Source: Mangrovibacter yixingensis
GTDB taxonomy: Bacteria > Pseudomonadota > Gammaproteobacteria > Enterobacterales > Enterobacteriaceae
Length of the DNA: 64,000 nucleotides
NCBI RefSeq assembly: GCF_020523985.1
Contig: NZ_JAIVKM010000004.1
Location: 1 to 64,000, forward strand
Direction of reading: 5' to 3'
Within the stretch, counting starts at the first letter, position 1, and every line of letters starts with the position of its first letter. The notes under the pieces are model-generated. The model did no database searches, was not told the origin of the DNA, and was given only the letters and a program-made list of their open reading frames with translations. Shown one piece after another: positions 43,306-52,543 of this stretch. The translations under genes and the position numbers were made by a program.

Positions 43306-43800
43306 TCAGGCATTAATAATCTGATTGATTTCGTTGCTGCTCAGGTGGTACTGACGCGGGCAACTTTGCCAGGTCTTGAGCATACGCATATATTTTTCCC
43401 ACATTGGCGTTTGGGCATTGAACCCATGTGTACCAGCATCAAAGTGGGTATAACGCCCCTCGGTGTTCACCATAAAACGAACATAGCTTAAGTAACGCGC
43501 TTCTGTTGCAGCATCAAAACCGAGGAATATTACGCGGCGCTCATCAATATTTTCCGCATCTTTCAGGTTGCCCCTGGAGACCTGCAACGCATGGTACATT
43601 TCCATGATATCGATAATCATGCGGCAAGTTTCTTCAGTTAATTCGCCAAACTCCCGGTCAAGTTCACGCATTTGCAAGCCAAAACCACGCTCAACAATTG
43701 TTTGCAGGCGGCGATAACGCTCTGCGTTATCCGGGTCCAGCAGGGTCATCATTTTATATTGGTTAGAAAGAATAAGCCGTTGGGCATTGGTCATTTCCAT
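43306..43800 (-). CDS. yfbU: YfbU family protein
   Basis: Protein of 164 residues, matching E. coli YfbU over its whole length ([18 protein letters not shown] at the start, NEINQIINA at the end). It is soluble, alpha-helical by composition, with no signal or membrane segment. Function is not established; overproduction in E. coli has been linked to altered survival. It is probably cotranscribed with hxpA 14 nt downstream. Confidence 0.94.
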   Translation of the reverse strand: MEMTNAQRLILSNQYKMMTLLDPDNAERYRRLQTIVERGFGLQMRELDREFGELTEETCRMIIDIMEMYHALQVSRGNLKDAENIDERRVIFLGFDAATEARYLSYVRFMVNTEGRYTHFDAGTHGFNAQTPMWEKYMRMLKTWQSCPRQYHLSSNEINQIINA

Positions 43801-43892
43801 TTCACAACTCCTGTATCAGGCTAACGCACTGAAATAACTCTGTTAAACCACAAAAAATACCTGCCTTCTTTTATATGCGTAATTAGCCGGGA

Positions 43893-44348
43893 TTACAAAT
43901 CATCAAGGAATGTTTTGTCCAGTTGTCTGAAAGCACGTTTCAGCGTGTCAGCCAGCGCCTGGTAATCGGGCTTGCCTTCAACGGGTGCCAATGCCTGGCC
44001 CGCTTCTTCCAGCTTGCTGCGTACTTCATAGAACCAGTTAAGGATGGAGGGCGGTAACGGCGTGACTGAACGTTTCCCCAGCCACCACAAGCCCTGCATT
44101 GGCAAGCTGACGGCAAACAGTGCTGTCGCCACCGCTGGCCCCAACTGGCCGCCAAGTGCGATTTGCCAGGTAAGAGTAAAGACCGCGATGGGTGGCATGA
44201 AGCGGATAGCAAACCGGGTGGCGCGAATAATGCGGTTCTCTACGAACACCGGCGCGAGGCGCTTTTCCATGGGCCACGTTTTCGCATAATGCTGCCCCTT
44301 ACGAAATAGACTGAGGCCACTGACAGAACGTTTTTCGGGTGTGGACAT
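43893..44348 (-). CDS. yfbV: Inner-membrane protein YfbV (DUF412)
   Basis: Small inner-membrane protein of 151 residues, the E. coli length. Two hydrophobic segments lie near residues 46-66 and 70-90 ([37 protein letters not shown]), with cytosolic tails; the C-terminus [12 protein letters not shown] is conserved. In E. coli YfbV contributes to insulation of the Ter macrodomain of the chromosome. It is divergent from ackA. Confidence 0.95.
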   Translation of the reverse strand: MSTPEKRSVSGLSLFRKGQHYAKTWPMEKRLAPVFVENRIIRATRFAIRFMPPIAVFTLTWQIALGGQLGPAVATALFAVSLPMQGLWWLGKRSVTPLPPSILNWFYEVRSKLEEAGQALAPVEGKPDYQALADTLKRAFRQLDKTFLDDL

Positions 44349-44682
44349 GGTTTCACCTCAACTTCACATATAAAAATTCAAATTTTTGTGCAAAATACCA
44401 ACTTCCAATGACAAGGTTCAAAATATTTTGTCATTTACTGGTGCGATCAGTTATCCTGTCCCGGCCATGAGGCCGTAGTGGAAAACTGCTGGTTGCCACA
44501 CTTTCACAAGCGCCAACTCAGGCGAAAAAAAAGTGAAAATGGCATAAACTCATGAATATTTGTTCGTCGTGCCAAAAAACGTTTCGGGCATGACGTTAAT
44601 CATAAATGTCAGCGTCATCTTGCGCTACGATGAGAGACTCACTGACGTTTTTTTAGCCACGTATCAAATAGTAGGTACTTCC
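44349..44682. promoter_or_regulatory. yfbV-ackA divergent regulatory region
   Basis: About 330 bp without a gene. TGCGCTACGAT at 44621-44631 may hold the ackA -10 (TACGAT). GTCAG at 44608-44612 can pair with CTGAC at 44642-44646, which is followed by seven T, 29 bp before the ackA ATG; the stem is short. AGG at 44673-44675 is the ackA ribosome binding site. The same T-run region is, from memory, conserved in E. coli. Confidence 0.4.
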
Positions 44683-45885
44683 ATGTCGAGTAAGTTAGTA
44701 CTGGTTCTGAACTGCGGTAGCTCCTCACTGAAATTCGCAATCATTGATGCAACTAATGGTGACGAGTACCTCTCTGGTTTAGCGGAATGTTTCCATCTGC
44801 CAGAAGCGCGTATCAAATGGAAAATGAGCGGTAATAAAGAAGAAGCAGCACTGGGTGCTGGCGCTGCGCACAGCGAAGCGCTGAGCTTCATCGTTAATAC
44901 CATTCTGGCACAAAAACCTGAACTTTCTGCCCAGCTGGTCGCAATTGGTCACCGTATTGTTCACGGTGGCGAAAAATACACCAGTTCTGTTGTCATTGAT
45001 GATACTGTTATTCAGGGTATCAAAGATGCGTCCTCTTTTGCACCTTTGCATAACCCGGCGCACCTGATTGGTATCGCTGAAGCACTGAAATCATTCCCGA
45101 ATCTGACCAACAAAAACGTTGCCGTTTTCGACACCGCTTTCCATCAGACTATGCCGCAGGAATCTTACCTGTACGCGCTGCCTTACAGTCTGTACAAAGA
45201 GCATGGTATTCGTCGTTATGGCGCACACGGCACCAGCCACTTCTATGTAACTCAGGAAGCGGCCAAAATGCTGAACAAGCCGGTTGAAGAACTGAACATC
45301 ATCACCTGCCATCTGGGCAATGGTGGTTCTGTTTCTGCAATCCGTAACGGGAAATGCGTTGATACCTCTATGGGTCTGACCCCGCTGGAAGGCCTGGTAA
45401 TGGGTACACGTTCTGGTGATATCGACCCGGCTATCGTGTTCCACCTGCATGACACTCTGGGTATGAGCATTGAAGATATCAACAAGCTACTGACCAAAGA
45501 GTCTGGCCTGCTTGGTCTGACTGAAGTGACCAGCGATTGCCGTTATGTTGAAGATAACTACCAAACCAAAGATGACGCAAAACGCGCCATGGACGTTTAC
45601 TGCCACCGCCTGGCAAAATACATCGGCGCATATACTGCAATGATGGAAGGTCGCCTGGATGGTGTTGTATTCACCGGTGGTATTGGTGAAAACGCCGCAA
45701 TGGTTCGTGAACTGTCTCTGGCTAAACTGGGCGTTCTGGGCTTTGAAGTTGACCACGAACGTAACCTGGCTGCCCGTTTTGGTAACTCTGGTTTCATCAA
45801 CAAAGAAGGCACCACTCTCGCGATGGTCATTCCGACCAACGAAGAACTGGTTATTGCGCAAGATGCGCTTCGCCTGACTGCTTAA
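44683..45885 (+). CDS. ackA: Acetate kinase
   Basis: Converts acetyl phosphate and ADP to acetate and ATP (reversible), the second step of acetate overflow. The start at 44683 gives [18 protein letters not shown] and 400 residues, as in E. coli; 41 upstream codons in frame have no family match. ASKHA-fold motifs are clear: LNCGSSS (phosphate 1), [10 protein letters not shown]-type segment near 90, [10 protein letters not shown] with the catalytic histidine near 180, GTRSGDIDP with the catalytic arginine near 241, and FTGGIGENA. Codon choice is strongly biased, consistent with high expression. pta follows 92 nt downstream. Confidence 0.98.
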   Translation: MSSKLVLVLNCGSSSLKFAIIDATNGDEYLSGLAECFHLPEARIKWKMSGNKEEAALGAGAAHSEALSFIVNTILAQKPELSAQLVAIGHRIVHGGEKYTSSVVIDDTVIQGIKDASSFAPLHNPAHLIGIAEALKSFPNLTNKNVAVFDTAFHQTMPQESYLYALPYSLYKEHGIRRYGAHGTSHFYVTQEAAKMLNKPVEELNIITCHLGNGGSVSAIRNGKCVDTSMGLTPLEGLVMGTRSGDIDPAIVFHLHDTLGMSIEDINKLLTKESGLLGLTEVTSDCRYVEDNYQTKDDAKRAMDVYCHRLAKYIGAYTAMMEGRLDGVVFTGGIGENAAMVRELSLAKLGVLGFEVDHERNLAARFGNSGFINKEGTTLAMVIPTNEELVIAQDALRLTA

Positions 45886-45891
45886 TATCTT

Positions 45892-45920
45892 CACCGCCAG
45901 CCTCCGCTGGCGGTGCTGTT
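45892..45920 (+). terminator. Intercistronic hairpin between ackA and pta
   Basis: A perfect 10-bp stem, CACCGCCAGC at 45892-45901 with GCTGGCGGTG at 45906-45915, and a CTCC loop is followed by CTGTTTT. It looks like a partial terminator that would lower pta transcription relative to ackA. Confidence 0.7.
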
Positions 45921-45977
45921 TTAACGACACTCCCAATGCGCCTGCCTACAGGTGCCAGTGTGTAAAGAGGATTCAAC

Positions 45978-48119
45978 GTGTCCCGTACTATTATGCTTAT
46001 TCCTACCGGAACCAGCGTAGGCCTGACTAGTGTCAGCCTCGGTGTTATCCGTGCTATGGAACGTAAAGGCGTTCGCTTAAGCGTCTTCAAACCTATCGCT
46101 CAGCCTCGTACTGGCGGCAACACACCGGATCAAACCACCACTATCGTGCGTGCTAACTCCAACGTGACTGCTGCTGAACCGCTGACTATGCACCATGTAG
46201 AATCTTTGCTGTCCAGCAACCAGAAAGACGTGCTGATGGAAGAGATTATTGCCCGCTACCACGAAAACACCAAAGATGCGGAAGTGGTACTGGTTGAAGG
46301 CCTGGTACCAACACGTAAACATCAGTTTGCGCAGTCTCTGAACTATGAAATTGCCAAAACCTTGAATGCTGAGATTGTTTTTGTTATGTCTCAGGGTACT
46401 GATACTGTTGAGCAAATTCAGGAACGTATCGAGCTGACTCGTAACTCTTTCGGCGGCAGCAAAAATACCAACATCACTGGTGTGATTGTTAACAAACTGA
46501 ATGCTCCGGTTGATGAACAAGGCCGTACTCGCCCTGACCTGTCTGAAATCTTTGATGATTCAAGTAAAGCCAAAGTAGTCAGCATTGATGCTAAAGTTCT
46601 GGCAGAGAAAAGCCCGCTGCCAGTATTGGGCGGTATTCCGTGGAGCTTTGATCTGATTGCGACTCGCGCTATCGACATGGCGAAACACCTGAATGCCACC
46701 ATCATCAATGAAGGTGACATCAATACCCGTCGTGTGAAATCCGTGACTTTCTGTGCGCGCAGCATTCCTCATATGCTGGAACATTTCCGTCCGGGTTCAC
46801 TGCTGGTGACTTCTGCTGATCGCCCTGACGTTCTGGTTGCAGCCTGCCTTGCCGCCATGAACGGCGTTGAAATTGGCGCACTGCTGCTGACTGGCGGTTA
46901 CGAAATGGACGAACGCATTGGTAAACTCTGCGAACGTGCTTTCGCCACTGGTCTGCCAGTATTTATGGTTAGCACCAACACCTGGCAGACTTCTTTAAGC
47001 CTGCAGAGCTTCAACCTGGAAGTGCCGGCTGATGACCATGAACGTGTTGAAAAAGTTCAGGAATATGTTGCCAGCCACATCAGCAGCGACTGGGTTGAGT
47101 CTCTGACTGCAACGTCTGAACGCAGCCGTCGCCTGTCTCCGCCTGCCTTCCGTTACCAGTTAACTGAACTGGCTCGCAAAGCTGGCAAACGTATCGTGCT
47201 GCCAGAAGGTGATGAACCGCGTACCATTAAAGCAGCATCTATCTGTGCTGACCGTGGCATTGCCACCTGTATCCTGTTAGGTAACCCGGAAGAAGTGAAC
47301 CGTGTTGCAGCCTCTCAGGGTGTAGAACTGGGCGCAGGTATCGAAATCGTTGACCCGGATGTAGTACGTGAAAGCTATGTACCTCGCCTGGTTGAACTGC
47401 GTAAAAACAAAGGTATGACCGAAGCGGTTGCCCGCGAACAACTGGAAGACAACGTTGTTCTGGGTACCCTGATGCTGGAACAAGATGAAGTTGATGGTCT
47501 GGTATCTGGTGCAGTTCACACCACTGCCAACACCATTCGCCCCCCGCTGCAGTTGATTAAAACTGCACCAGGCAGCTCACTGGTTTCTTCTGTTTTCTTC
47601 ATGCTGCTGCCGGAACAGGTTTACGTTTACGGTGACTGTGCAATCAACCCGGATCCGACTGCTGAACAACTGGCTGAAATCGCAATTCAGTCTGCTGATT
47701 CTGCTATTGCTTTCGGTATTGAACCGCGCGTTGCAATGCTTTCCTACTCTACCGGTAACTCTGGTGCTGGTAGCGATGTTGAGAAAGTTCGTGAAGCAAC
47801 TCGCCTTGCTCAAGAAAAACGCCCGGATCTGGTTATCGATGGCCCGCTGCAATATGACGCAGCAGTTATGGCTGACGTGGCAAAATCTAAAGCACCGAAT
47901 TCTCCGGTTGCTGGCCGTGCCACTGTGTTCATCTTCCCGGATCTGAACACCGGTAACACCACCTATAAAGCGGTACAGCGTTCTGCCGACCTGATCTCCA
48001 TTGGGCCGATGCTGCAAGGTATGCGCAAACCGGTTAACGACTTGTCCCGTGGTGCACTGGTAGACGATATTGTTTACACCATTGCACTGACGGCAATTCA
48101 GTCTTCTCAACAGAGTTAA
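45978..48119 (+). CDS. pta: Phosphate acetyltransferase
   Basis: Interconverts acetyl-CoA and acetyl phosphate; 713 residues (E. coli 714), the long two-part form. An N-terminal P-loop-like dethiobiotin-synthetase-type domain ([16 protein letters not shown]) and a DRTGG regulatory domain (to about residue 380) precede the C-terminal catalytic PTA/PTB domain with [15 protein letters not shown] and [10 protein letters not shown]. The long N-terminal part mediates oligomerisation and allosteric control in E. coli. Codon use is strongly biased. Ends at a clear terminator. Confidence 0.98.
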   Translation: MSRTIMLIPTGTSVGLTSVSLGVIRAMERKGVRLSVFKPIAQPRTGGNTPDQTTTIVRANSNVTAAEPLTMHHVESLLSSNQKDVLMEEIIARYHENTKDAEVVLVEGLVPTRKHQFAQSLNYEIAKTLNAEIVFVMSQGTDTVEQIQERIELTRNSFGGSKNTNITGVIVNKLNAPVDEQGRTRPDLSEIFDDSSKAKVVSIDAKVLAEKSPLPVLGGIPWSFDLIATRAIDMAKHLNATIINEGDINTRRVKSVTFCARSIPHMLEHFRPGSLLVTSADRPDVLVAACLAAMNGVEIGALLLTGGYEMDERIGKLCERAFATGLPVFMVSTNTWQTSLSLQSFNLEVPADDHERVEKVQEYVASHISSDWVESLTATSERSRRLSPPAFRYQLTELARKAGKRIVLPEGDEPRTIKAASICADRGIATCILLGNPEEVNRVAASQGVELGAGIEIVDPDVVRESYVPRLVELRKNKGMTEAVAREQLEDNVVLGTLMLEQDEVDGLVSGAVHTTANTIRPPLQLIKTAPGSSLVSSVFFMLLPEQVYVYGDCAINPDPTAEQLAEIAIQSADSAIAFGIEPRVAMLSYSTGNSGAGSDVEKVREATRLAQEKRPDLVIDGPLQYDAAVMADVAKSKAPNSPVAGRATVFIFPDLNTGNTTYKAVQRSADLISIGPMLQGMRKPVNDLSRGALVDDIVYTIALTAIQSSQQS

Positions 48120-48140
48120 TAACTGTTGAAAGCAGTGTTG

Positions 48141-48167
48141 AAAGGCAGCCCGAAGGCTGCCTTTTTT
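48141..48167 (+). terminator. Terminator of ackA-pta
   Basis: The 10-bp stem AAAGGCAGCC (48141-48150) with GGCTGCCTTT (48155-48164), a CGAA tetraloop and a six-T run lie 22 bp past the pta stop. It also separates pta from the convergent transketolase gene. Confidence 0.95.
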
Positions 48168-48185
48168 ATTTGATAACAGCCAGCT

Positions 48186-49142
48186 TTACGCCAACAGATC
48201 TTGAGCTGCAGCGACAATATCAGAACAAGTCAGCCCGTATGTGCGCTGCAGAAAGTCTTGCGTGCCAACCTGCCCGTACTGGTCTTTCACGCCGACTCGC
48301 CTCAGTGGCACTGGGCACGTTTCGCCCAACACTTCGGCAACTGCCGAGCCCAACCCATTGTGGATGTTGTGGTTTTCACAAGTCACCACCCGGCCGGTTT
48401 TTTCCGCATAGTTTTTTACCAACATGCGATCTATAGGTTTCAGAGTAAACATATCAATCACGGCGGCATCCACTCCCTGATGCGCCAAAATAGTTGCTGC
48501 ATCTAATGCTTCAGCAACCATGATTCCGTTCGCTATCAGCGTAATATCTTTCCCTTCCCGCAGGACATTTCCTTTGCCAATAGTGAATGTGGTTCCTGGC
48601 TCATAAATGCGCCGGGCCTGCTTACGAATGGTTCGCACCCAGTAGAACCCATCGAGATTGATAAGCTGGTGCAGAATATCGTTGAACATCACGCTGTCTG
48701 TTACTTCCAGCACGATGGCATGAGCCAGCCCACGCACAATGCCCATATCCTCAAATGACATATGCGTGCCCCCATTGTGGCACGCAGTAACCCCGGAATC
48801 GGACGCAATCACTTTCACGTTATTGTGCTGGTAATCCAGCGCCATAAACAGCTGGTCAAAACAACGGCGGCTGGCGAATGCCGTAAAGGTATGCACAAAA
48901 GGTTTACGCCCGGCCAGAGATAGCCCTGCAGCAGTACCAATCACATTGGCCTCCATAATCCCGCAGTTAATCACATCATGGGGAAATTCGGCCTGCACGG
49001 TATCCATTGCCATAGAACTCATCAAATCTGCTTCCAGGGCGATAATGCCACTACTCTGGTTAATTTGCTCACGGACAAAACCGGCATACACTTTGCGCAT
49101 TTCAATGGTGTCTTTCTCACCCAACGGAGCCAGGTTAATCAT
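48186..49142 (-). CDS. Split transketolase, C-terminal subunit
   Basis: Pyrimidine-binding and C-terminal domains of a ThDP-dependent transketolase, encoded as a separate 318-residue polypeptide. It contains the catalytic glutamate region GIMEANVIGTAAGLSLAG near residue 65, FASRRCFDQ, and the conserved HNGGTHMSFEDMG loop, then the C-terminal Rossmann-like domain. It overlaps the N-terminal subunit gene by 8 nt, so the two are translationally coupled and probably form an alpha2beta2 enzyme. The PTS upstream suggests that it acts on the phosphorylated product of that transporter. A split apulose-4-phosphate transketolase is known in apiose catabolism; whether this one shares the substrate is unknown. 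Confidence 0.9.
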   Translation of the reverse strand: MINLAPLGEKDTIEMRKVYAGFVREQINQSSGIIALEADLMSSMAMDTVQAEFPHDVINCGIMEANVIGTAAGLSLAGRKPFVHTFTAFASRRCFDQLFMALDYQHNNVKVIASDSGVTACHNGGTHMSFEDMGIVRGLAHAIVLEVTDSVMFNDILHQLINLDGFYWVRTIRKQARRIYEPGTTFTIGKGNVLREGKDITLIANGIMVAEALDAATILAHQGVDAAVIDMFTLKPIDRMLVKNYAEKTGRVVTCENHNIHNGLGSAVAEVLGETCPVPLRRVGVKDQYGQVGTQDFLQRTYGLTCSDIVAAAQDLLA

Positions 49143-49968
49143 GCATCACCTCCAGTTGAGCCAGTTCACACTCAAGCTCTGCGCGCATTTCGGGGGTTAA
49201 CCGCAAATGATGTGAATTTGGTAAGGCTTCCAGGTATGGCACGCCTTGCCCTTTCTTGCTGTCAAGAATTACCACGCGGGGGGCGTCACCCGGTGAGGAT
49301 ACAGGCTCAACAGCCGCCAGTATTCCGGCAATGTCATCCCCTTTCACCAGAGAAACCACGAAACCAAATGCCCTGAATTTCGCACATAAATCCCCTGGGT
49401 TGATGATTTCACTTAGTGGCCCATCCAACTGTTGCTTATTCCAGTCCACAAACAACAGCAAATTATTGAGCTTATGGTGTGCAATAAACTGAAATGCTTC
49501 CCAGCATTGCCCTTCATTCAACTCACCATCACCTACGATGCAAAACACCCGATTAGGTTTCCCAGCAAGGCGGTGCGCCAGAGCAATCCCCCCGGCAATA
49601 GAAACCCCCTGCCCCAGTGAGCCTGTCGTTGCATCCACACCACGCGTTTTTAACCTGTCCGGGTGGCTTGGCAAGTGGGTACCATTTTCGTTGAGCGTCA
49701 GTAACTGCGAAACCGGGAAATAACCTTTCAGTGCCAGCGTACTGTAAAGCGCTGGCCCGGCATGCCCTTTTGATAAGACGAAATAATCCCGCTCCGGCCA
49801 TTCCGGGCGCTGTGGGTCTGTACGCATAACATCACCGTACAGCACTGCCAATGTTTCAACCACAGACAAACTGCCGCCATAGTGCCCAAAACCTAAGTGA
49901 TTCAATGCACGTAACGTTTCAATGCGAATTTGCCGGGCAAACGTTGCAATTTCATTTACTGAAGCCAT
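49135..49968 (-). CDS. Split transketolase, N-terminal subunit
   Basis: ThDP diphosphate-binding domain of a two-subunit transketolase, 277 residues. The start at 49968 (MASVNEIATFARQIR) has GGGAGG 6 nt upstream. The cofactor motif GDGELNEGQCWEA followed by the paired asparagines in KLNNLLLFVDWN is intact near 150-185, and SKGHAGPALYS and the HLPSHPD loop carry substrate-phosphate histidines. Its first bases overlap the end of the IIC gene by 17 nt. Together with the downstream subunit it would transfer a two-carbon ketol unit. Confidence 0.92.
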   Translation of the reverse strand: MASVNEIATFARQIRIETLRALNHLGFGHYGGSLSVVETLAVLYGDVMRTDPQRPEWPERDYFVLSKGHAGPALYSTLALKGYFPVSQLLTLNENGTHLPSHPDRLKTRGVDATTGSLGQGVSIAGGIALAHRLAGKPNRVFCIVGDGELNEGQCWEAFQFIAHHKLNNLLLFVDWNKQQLDGPLSEIINPGDLCAKFRAFGFVVSLVKGDDIAGILAAVEPVSSPGDAPRVVILDSKKGQGVPYLEALPNSHHLRLTPEMRAELECELAQLEVMHD

Positions 49969-51355
49969 TCGAACCTCCCTGGTTATCGGCCGCACCGCTT
50001 ACGTGAGATTTCTTTTTCACCAGGTAGTTGAAGGCCACCAGCAAGGCAAACAACGCCACAACCAGGCCCATAATGATGCCCGGAGAAAAATAACGCGCCA
50101 GGTTACCCAGCAGAATGCCTATCACGCCAAAATCTGCATCGGAGAATGTCGTATTGGCAAACCCAAGAGCGCCCAGCACAGGTAGTAGCATCACCGGCAA
50201 GAAAGTAATCAACAAACCATTTGCAAACGAGCCAAGCATGGCACCACGGCGCCCACCAGTAGCGTTACCAAACACACCCGCAGTGGCTCCAGTAAAGAAA
50301 TGTGGCACCACTCCGGGCAGGATGAGCACTAACTTAAACTGCCCAAGTAAAAACAACCCCACCAGGCCGCCAAGAAAGCTGAACAAGAAGCCGACCAGTA
50401 CGGCATTAGGCGCATAGGGATACACGACAGGGCAATCCAGTGCAGGGCGGGCATTGGGTACCAGTTTTTCAGAAAACCCGGTGAACGCCGGTACTATCTC
50501 TGCAAGAATTAAACGCACACCTTGCAGAATAATAAAAACCCCTGCTGCGAAGGTAATTGCCTGAATAATGGAGTACACCAGGAAGTGCTGGCCACCACTT
50601 AATTGCGTTTCGACATATCCCTGCCCGGCACAAATAGCGAGGATCATGTAAATCACTATCATGGTCAGAGAAATAGAGATGGAGCTGTCACGTAAAAAGC
50701 TGAGGTTTTTTGGCAAATTCATCTCTTCCGTTGAGCGTGAACCCTTGCCGCATTTGCTGCCAATCCACCCGGATAACACATAACCCAACGTACCAAAGTG
50801 GCCGAAGGCAATTTCATCATTCCCGGTGATCTTTTGCATATAACGTTGAGCCAGCGCCGGGAAAAAGGCCATTACCAGCCCCAGCGTCAATGCGCCAGTA
50901 AATACCAGCCCCACACCGTCAAACCCGGCTACAGTGAGAATCACACTAATCATACACGCCATATAAAATGTATGATGACCAGTCAGGAAGATGTATTTCA
51001 ACCGGGTAAAACGAGCAATGATAATATTTGCCACCATGCCAAAAGCCATGATAAGCGCAGTAGAAGCACCATATTTTTCCAGAGCAATGGAGACAACAGC
51101 CTCATTATTAGGAATTATCCCCTGAATGTTAAAAGCATGTTCAAACATCCCCCCAAGAGGATTTAAAGACGTTAATAATACCGATGCACCTCCAGCCAGA
51201 ACAATAAACCCGAGAATAGTTTTAATTGTTCCTTTTACTGTATCTGAGAATGATTTCTTCTGTGCCAATAACCCGATTAATGCAACGACACCGACCAGCA
51301 CCGAAGGAACCTTGAGTATATCGACAATAAAACTTAGCATTCCAGTAAGAAACAT
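49952..51355 (-). CDS. PTS IIC component, ascorbate (UlaA) family
   Basis: Inner-membrane permease of the UlaA/SgaT type, 467 residues (E. coli UlaA 465), with about 11 hydrophobic helices. Characteristic stretches include GHHTFYMACM, GSKCGKGSRSTEEMNLPK and the conserved EIVPAFTGFSEKLVPNARPALDCP segment near 290-320. It would translocate the sugar and accept phosphate from IIB. The start has GAGG 5 nt upstream. The short cytoplasmic tail lacks any fused IIA/IIB domain. Substrate unknown; only the family is clear. Confidence 0.9.
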   Translation of the reverse strand: MFLTGMLSFIVDILKVPSVLVGVVALIGLLAQKKSFSDTVKGTIKTILGFIVLAGGASVLLTSLNPLGGMFEHAFNIQGIIPNNEAVVSIALEKYGASTALIMAFGMVANIIIARFTRLKYIFLTGHHTFYMACMISVILTVAGFDGVGLVFTGALTLGLVMAFFPALAQRYMQKITGNDEIAFGHFGTLGYVLSGWIGSKCGKGSRSTEEMNLPKNLSFLRDSSISISLTMIVIYMILAICAGQGYVETQLSGGQHFLVYSIIQAITFAAGVFIILQGVRLILAEIVPAFTGFSEKLVPNARPALDCPVVYPYAPNAVLVGFLFSFLGGLVGLFLLGQFKLVLILPGVVPHFFTGATAGVFGNATGGRRGAMLGSFANGLLITFLPVMLLPVLGALGFANTTFSDADFGVIGILLGNLARYFSPGIIMGLVVALFALLVAFNYLVKKKSHVSGAADNQGGSNGFSK

Positions 51356-51379
51356 ATCTGCCTCGCTTATATCAGTCTA

Positions 51380-51652
51380 CTAATGGTTTGAAAAATAAGC
51401 AGTGAGTTTTGTTTCAAGTTCATTAATATCAATAATATTGTTGATTACTAACAGTTGGTTTTCCGGCACACTGGCACTGTCTGCAATATCTTTCGCCATC
51501 ACAAACAGGTCTGCAGCCCCAGGCGTTGCGGAGGATAAATCCGCATGTTCAACTTCTGCCTCAACATTAATTTTCTTGAGTACCTTTTTAATATTCATCT
51601 CAACCATAAAACTACTGCCGAGGCCTGATCCACATATTGCCATTATCTTCAT
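51380..51652 (-). CDS. PTS IIB component, lactate/ascorbate type
   Basis: Cytoplasmic phosphocarrier of 90 residues with the UlaB-type active-site loop CGSGLGSS; the phosphorylated cysteine is residue 8 or thereabouts. The start at 51652 (MKIMAICGSG) has AAAGG 8 nt upstream; 31 further codons in frame have no family match. It receives phosphate from the IIA protein and passes it to the sugar bound in IIC. A 199-nt gap separates it from the IIA gene. Confidence 0.9.
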   Translation of the reverse strand: MKIMAICGSGLGSSFMVEMNIKKVLKKINVEAEVEHADLSSATPGAADLFVMAKDIADSASVPENQLLVINNIIDINELETKLTAYFSNH

Positions 51653-51752
51653 TATATTTACCTTTTTGTAGCGTACAGGGAAGCTGTCCTGCTCGGACAA
51701 CAGGAAGTTAATTTTTATATTTGCTATATACAAAACATCAGCCATGTAGCTC

Positions 51753-51789
51753 TCGGGGGTTTTCAGGTTTTATCCTGATACATACCCGA
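51753..51789 (-). other. Nested hairpin between IIA and IIB genes
   Basis: TCGGG (51753-51757) pairs with CCCGA (51785-51789), and CAGG with CCTG inside it. It sits in the 199-nt IIA-IIB gap and is AT-rich around. It may be a processing or partial-termination site that sets the ratio of the PTS proteins; inference only. Confidence 0.35.
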
Positions 51790-51851
51790 AGCAACAATGT
51801 ATTTCACCTACAATCAAAATCACATTTATCGTCTATTTTATCCTTATTAAT

Positions 51852-52295
51852 TTAATAGCGAGAAATAATCTCCTGAATATCCTCAACCAAATTAGCCTGA
51901 TGCAGTTTCTTTAAATCTTCATCGCATGAAAACAATTCTGCCAGTGCAGATATCATATTGATATGGCTGTGGCTGTCGGGTGCTGCCAACATAATAATCG
52001 TTGTTACTGGGTCAAAATCAGTAGAGCCGAATGGTACCCCTTGTTCAAGTTTCAGTAGTGATAACCCCATTCCCTTAGCACCATCCTCTGGCCGGGTATG
52101 TGGCATCGCAAGCCCTGGAGCCAGCACATAATACGGCCCCAGCTTTTTATGTTGGGCTATTACCGCCTGCACATAATCAGGAGTAATAACGCCCTCTTTA
52201 AGCAGAGGTTCAGCACTCCAGGTTATTGCCTGTTGCCAGTTTTCAGCGCGTTTGTGGCACTGTATGTTCCCGGCATGTAACCACTGTGAAAGCAT
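51852..52295 (-). CDS. PTS IIA component, mannitol/fructose/ascorbate type
   Basis: Phosphocarrier of 147 residues in the EIIA-Mtl/Ntr superfamily (UlaC-like). The phospho-histidine is His66 in GLAMPHTRPEDGA, and PDSHSH and the LFSCDEDLKKL helix are typical. It takes phosphate from HPr. First gene of the operon IIA-IIB-IIC-transketolase N-transketolase C; CAGGAG lies 7 nt before the ATG. The upstream region holds the repressor palindromes and a CRP-like site. Confidence 0.92.
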   Translation of the reverse strand: MLSQWLHAGNIQCHKRAENWQQAITWSAEPLLKEGVITPDYVQAVIAQHKKLGPYYVLAPGLAMPHTRPEDGAKGMGLSLLKLEQGVPFGSTDFDPVTTIIMLAAPDSHSHINMISALAELFSCDEDLKKLHQANLVEDIQEIISRY

Positions 52296-52326
52296 AATGT
52301 GCTCCTGTCCCTTCAGTTATGCGCAA

Positions 52327-52369
52327 ACTTTAGGCAAGCCAACGGGTTCTGACCGTGACAGACATCTCA
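52327..52369 (-). promoter_or_regulatory. Predicted promoter of the PTS operon with CRP-like site
   Basis: On the minus strand a -10-like TAAAGT (52332-52327) would start transcription near 52320. CGTGA-N6-TCTCA at 52354-52369 matches the CRP consensus TGTGA-N6-TCACA at 8 of 10 positions; its centre is about 41.5 bp upstream of the predicted start, the spacing of class II CRP promoters. Catabolite control is expected for a PTS operon. Confidence 0.45.
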
Positions 52370-52370
52370 A

Positions 52371-52418
52371 AGATAGCGCTATCAAAGGTAACATCACCAA
52401 TATGTGATAGCGCTATCA
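52371..52418. promoter_or_regulatory. Two LacI-family operators
   Basis: The palindrome TGATAGCGCTATCA (perfect, 52405-52418) and AGATAGCGCTATCA (52371-52384) lie 34 bp apart in the divergent spacer between the PTS operon and the lacI-type gene. Even palindromes with a central CG are typical of LacI/GalR repressors, so these are very probably the binding sites of the adjacent regulator. The two sites could support looping or control both directions. Confidence 0.85.
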
Positions 52419-52543
52419 AAAAAGGAAAGGTTGCACAAAAAAACAGTATCCGTGCAATGTTACCCCTTATAATACCAGGACAATAACCTACGATTTTTAT
52501 GTGAGAAAATGGTAAGTGCTACACCTTTAATACAGGAACAAGC

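Noticed and set aside
44591-44654. Attenuator-like alternation in the ackA leader: CGTCA at 44613-44617 can pair with TGACG at 44591-44595 or at 44643-44647, the latter followed by seven T
   Set aside because: The stems are only 5 bp and the same bases probably form the promoter, so I could not support a terminator/antiterminator switch.
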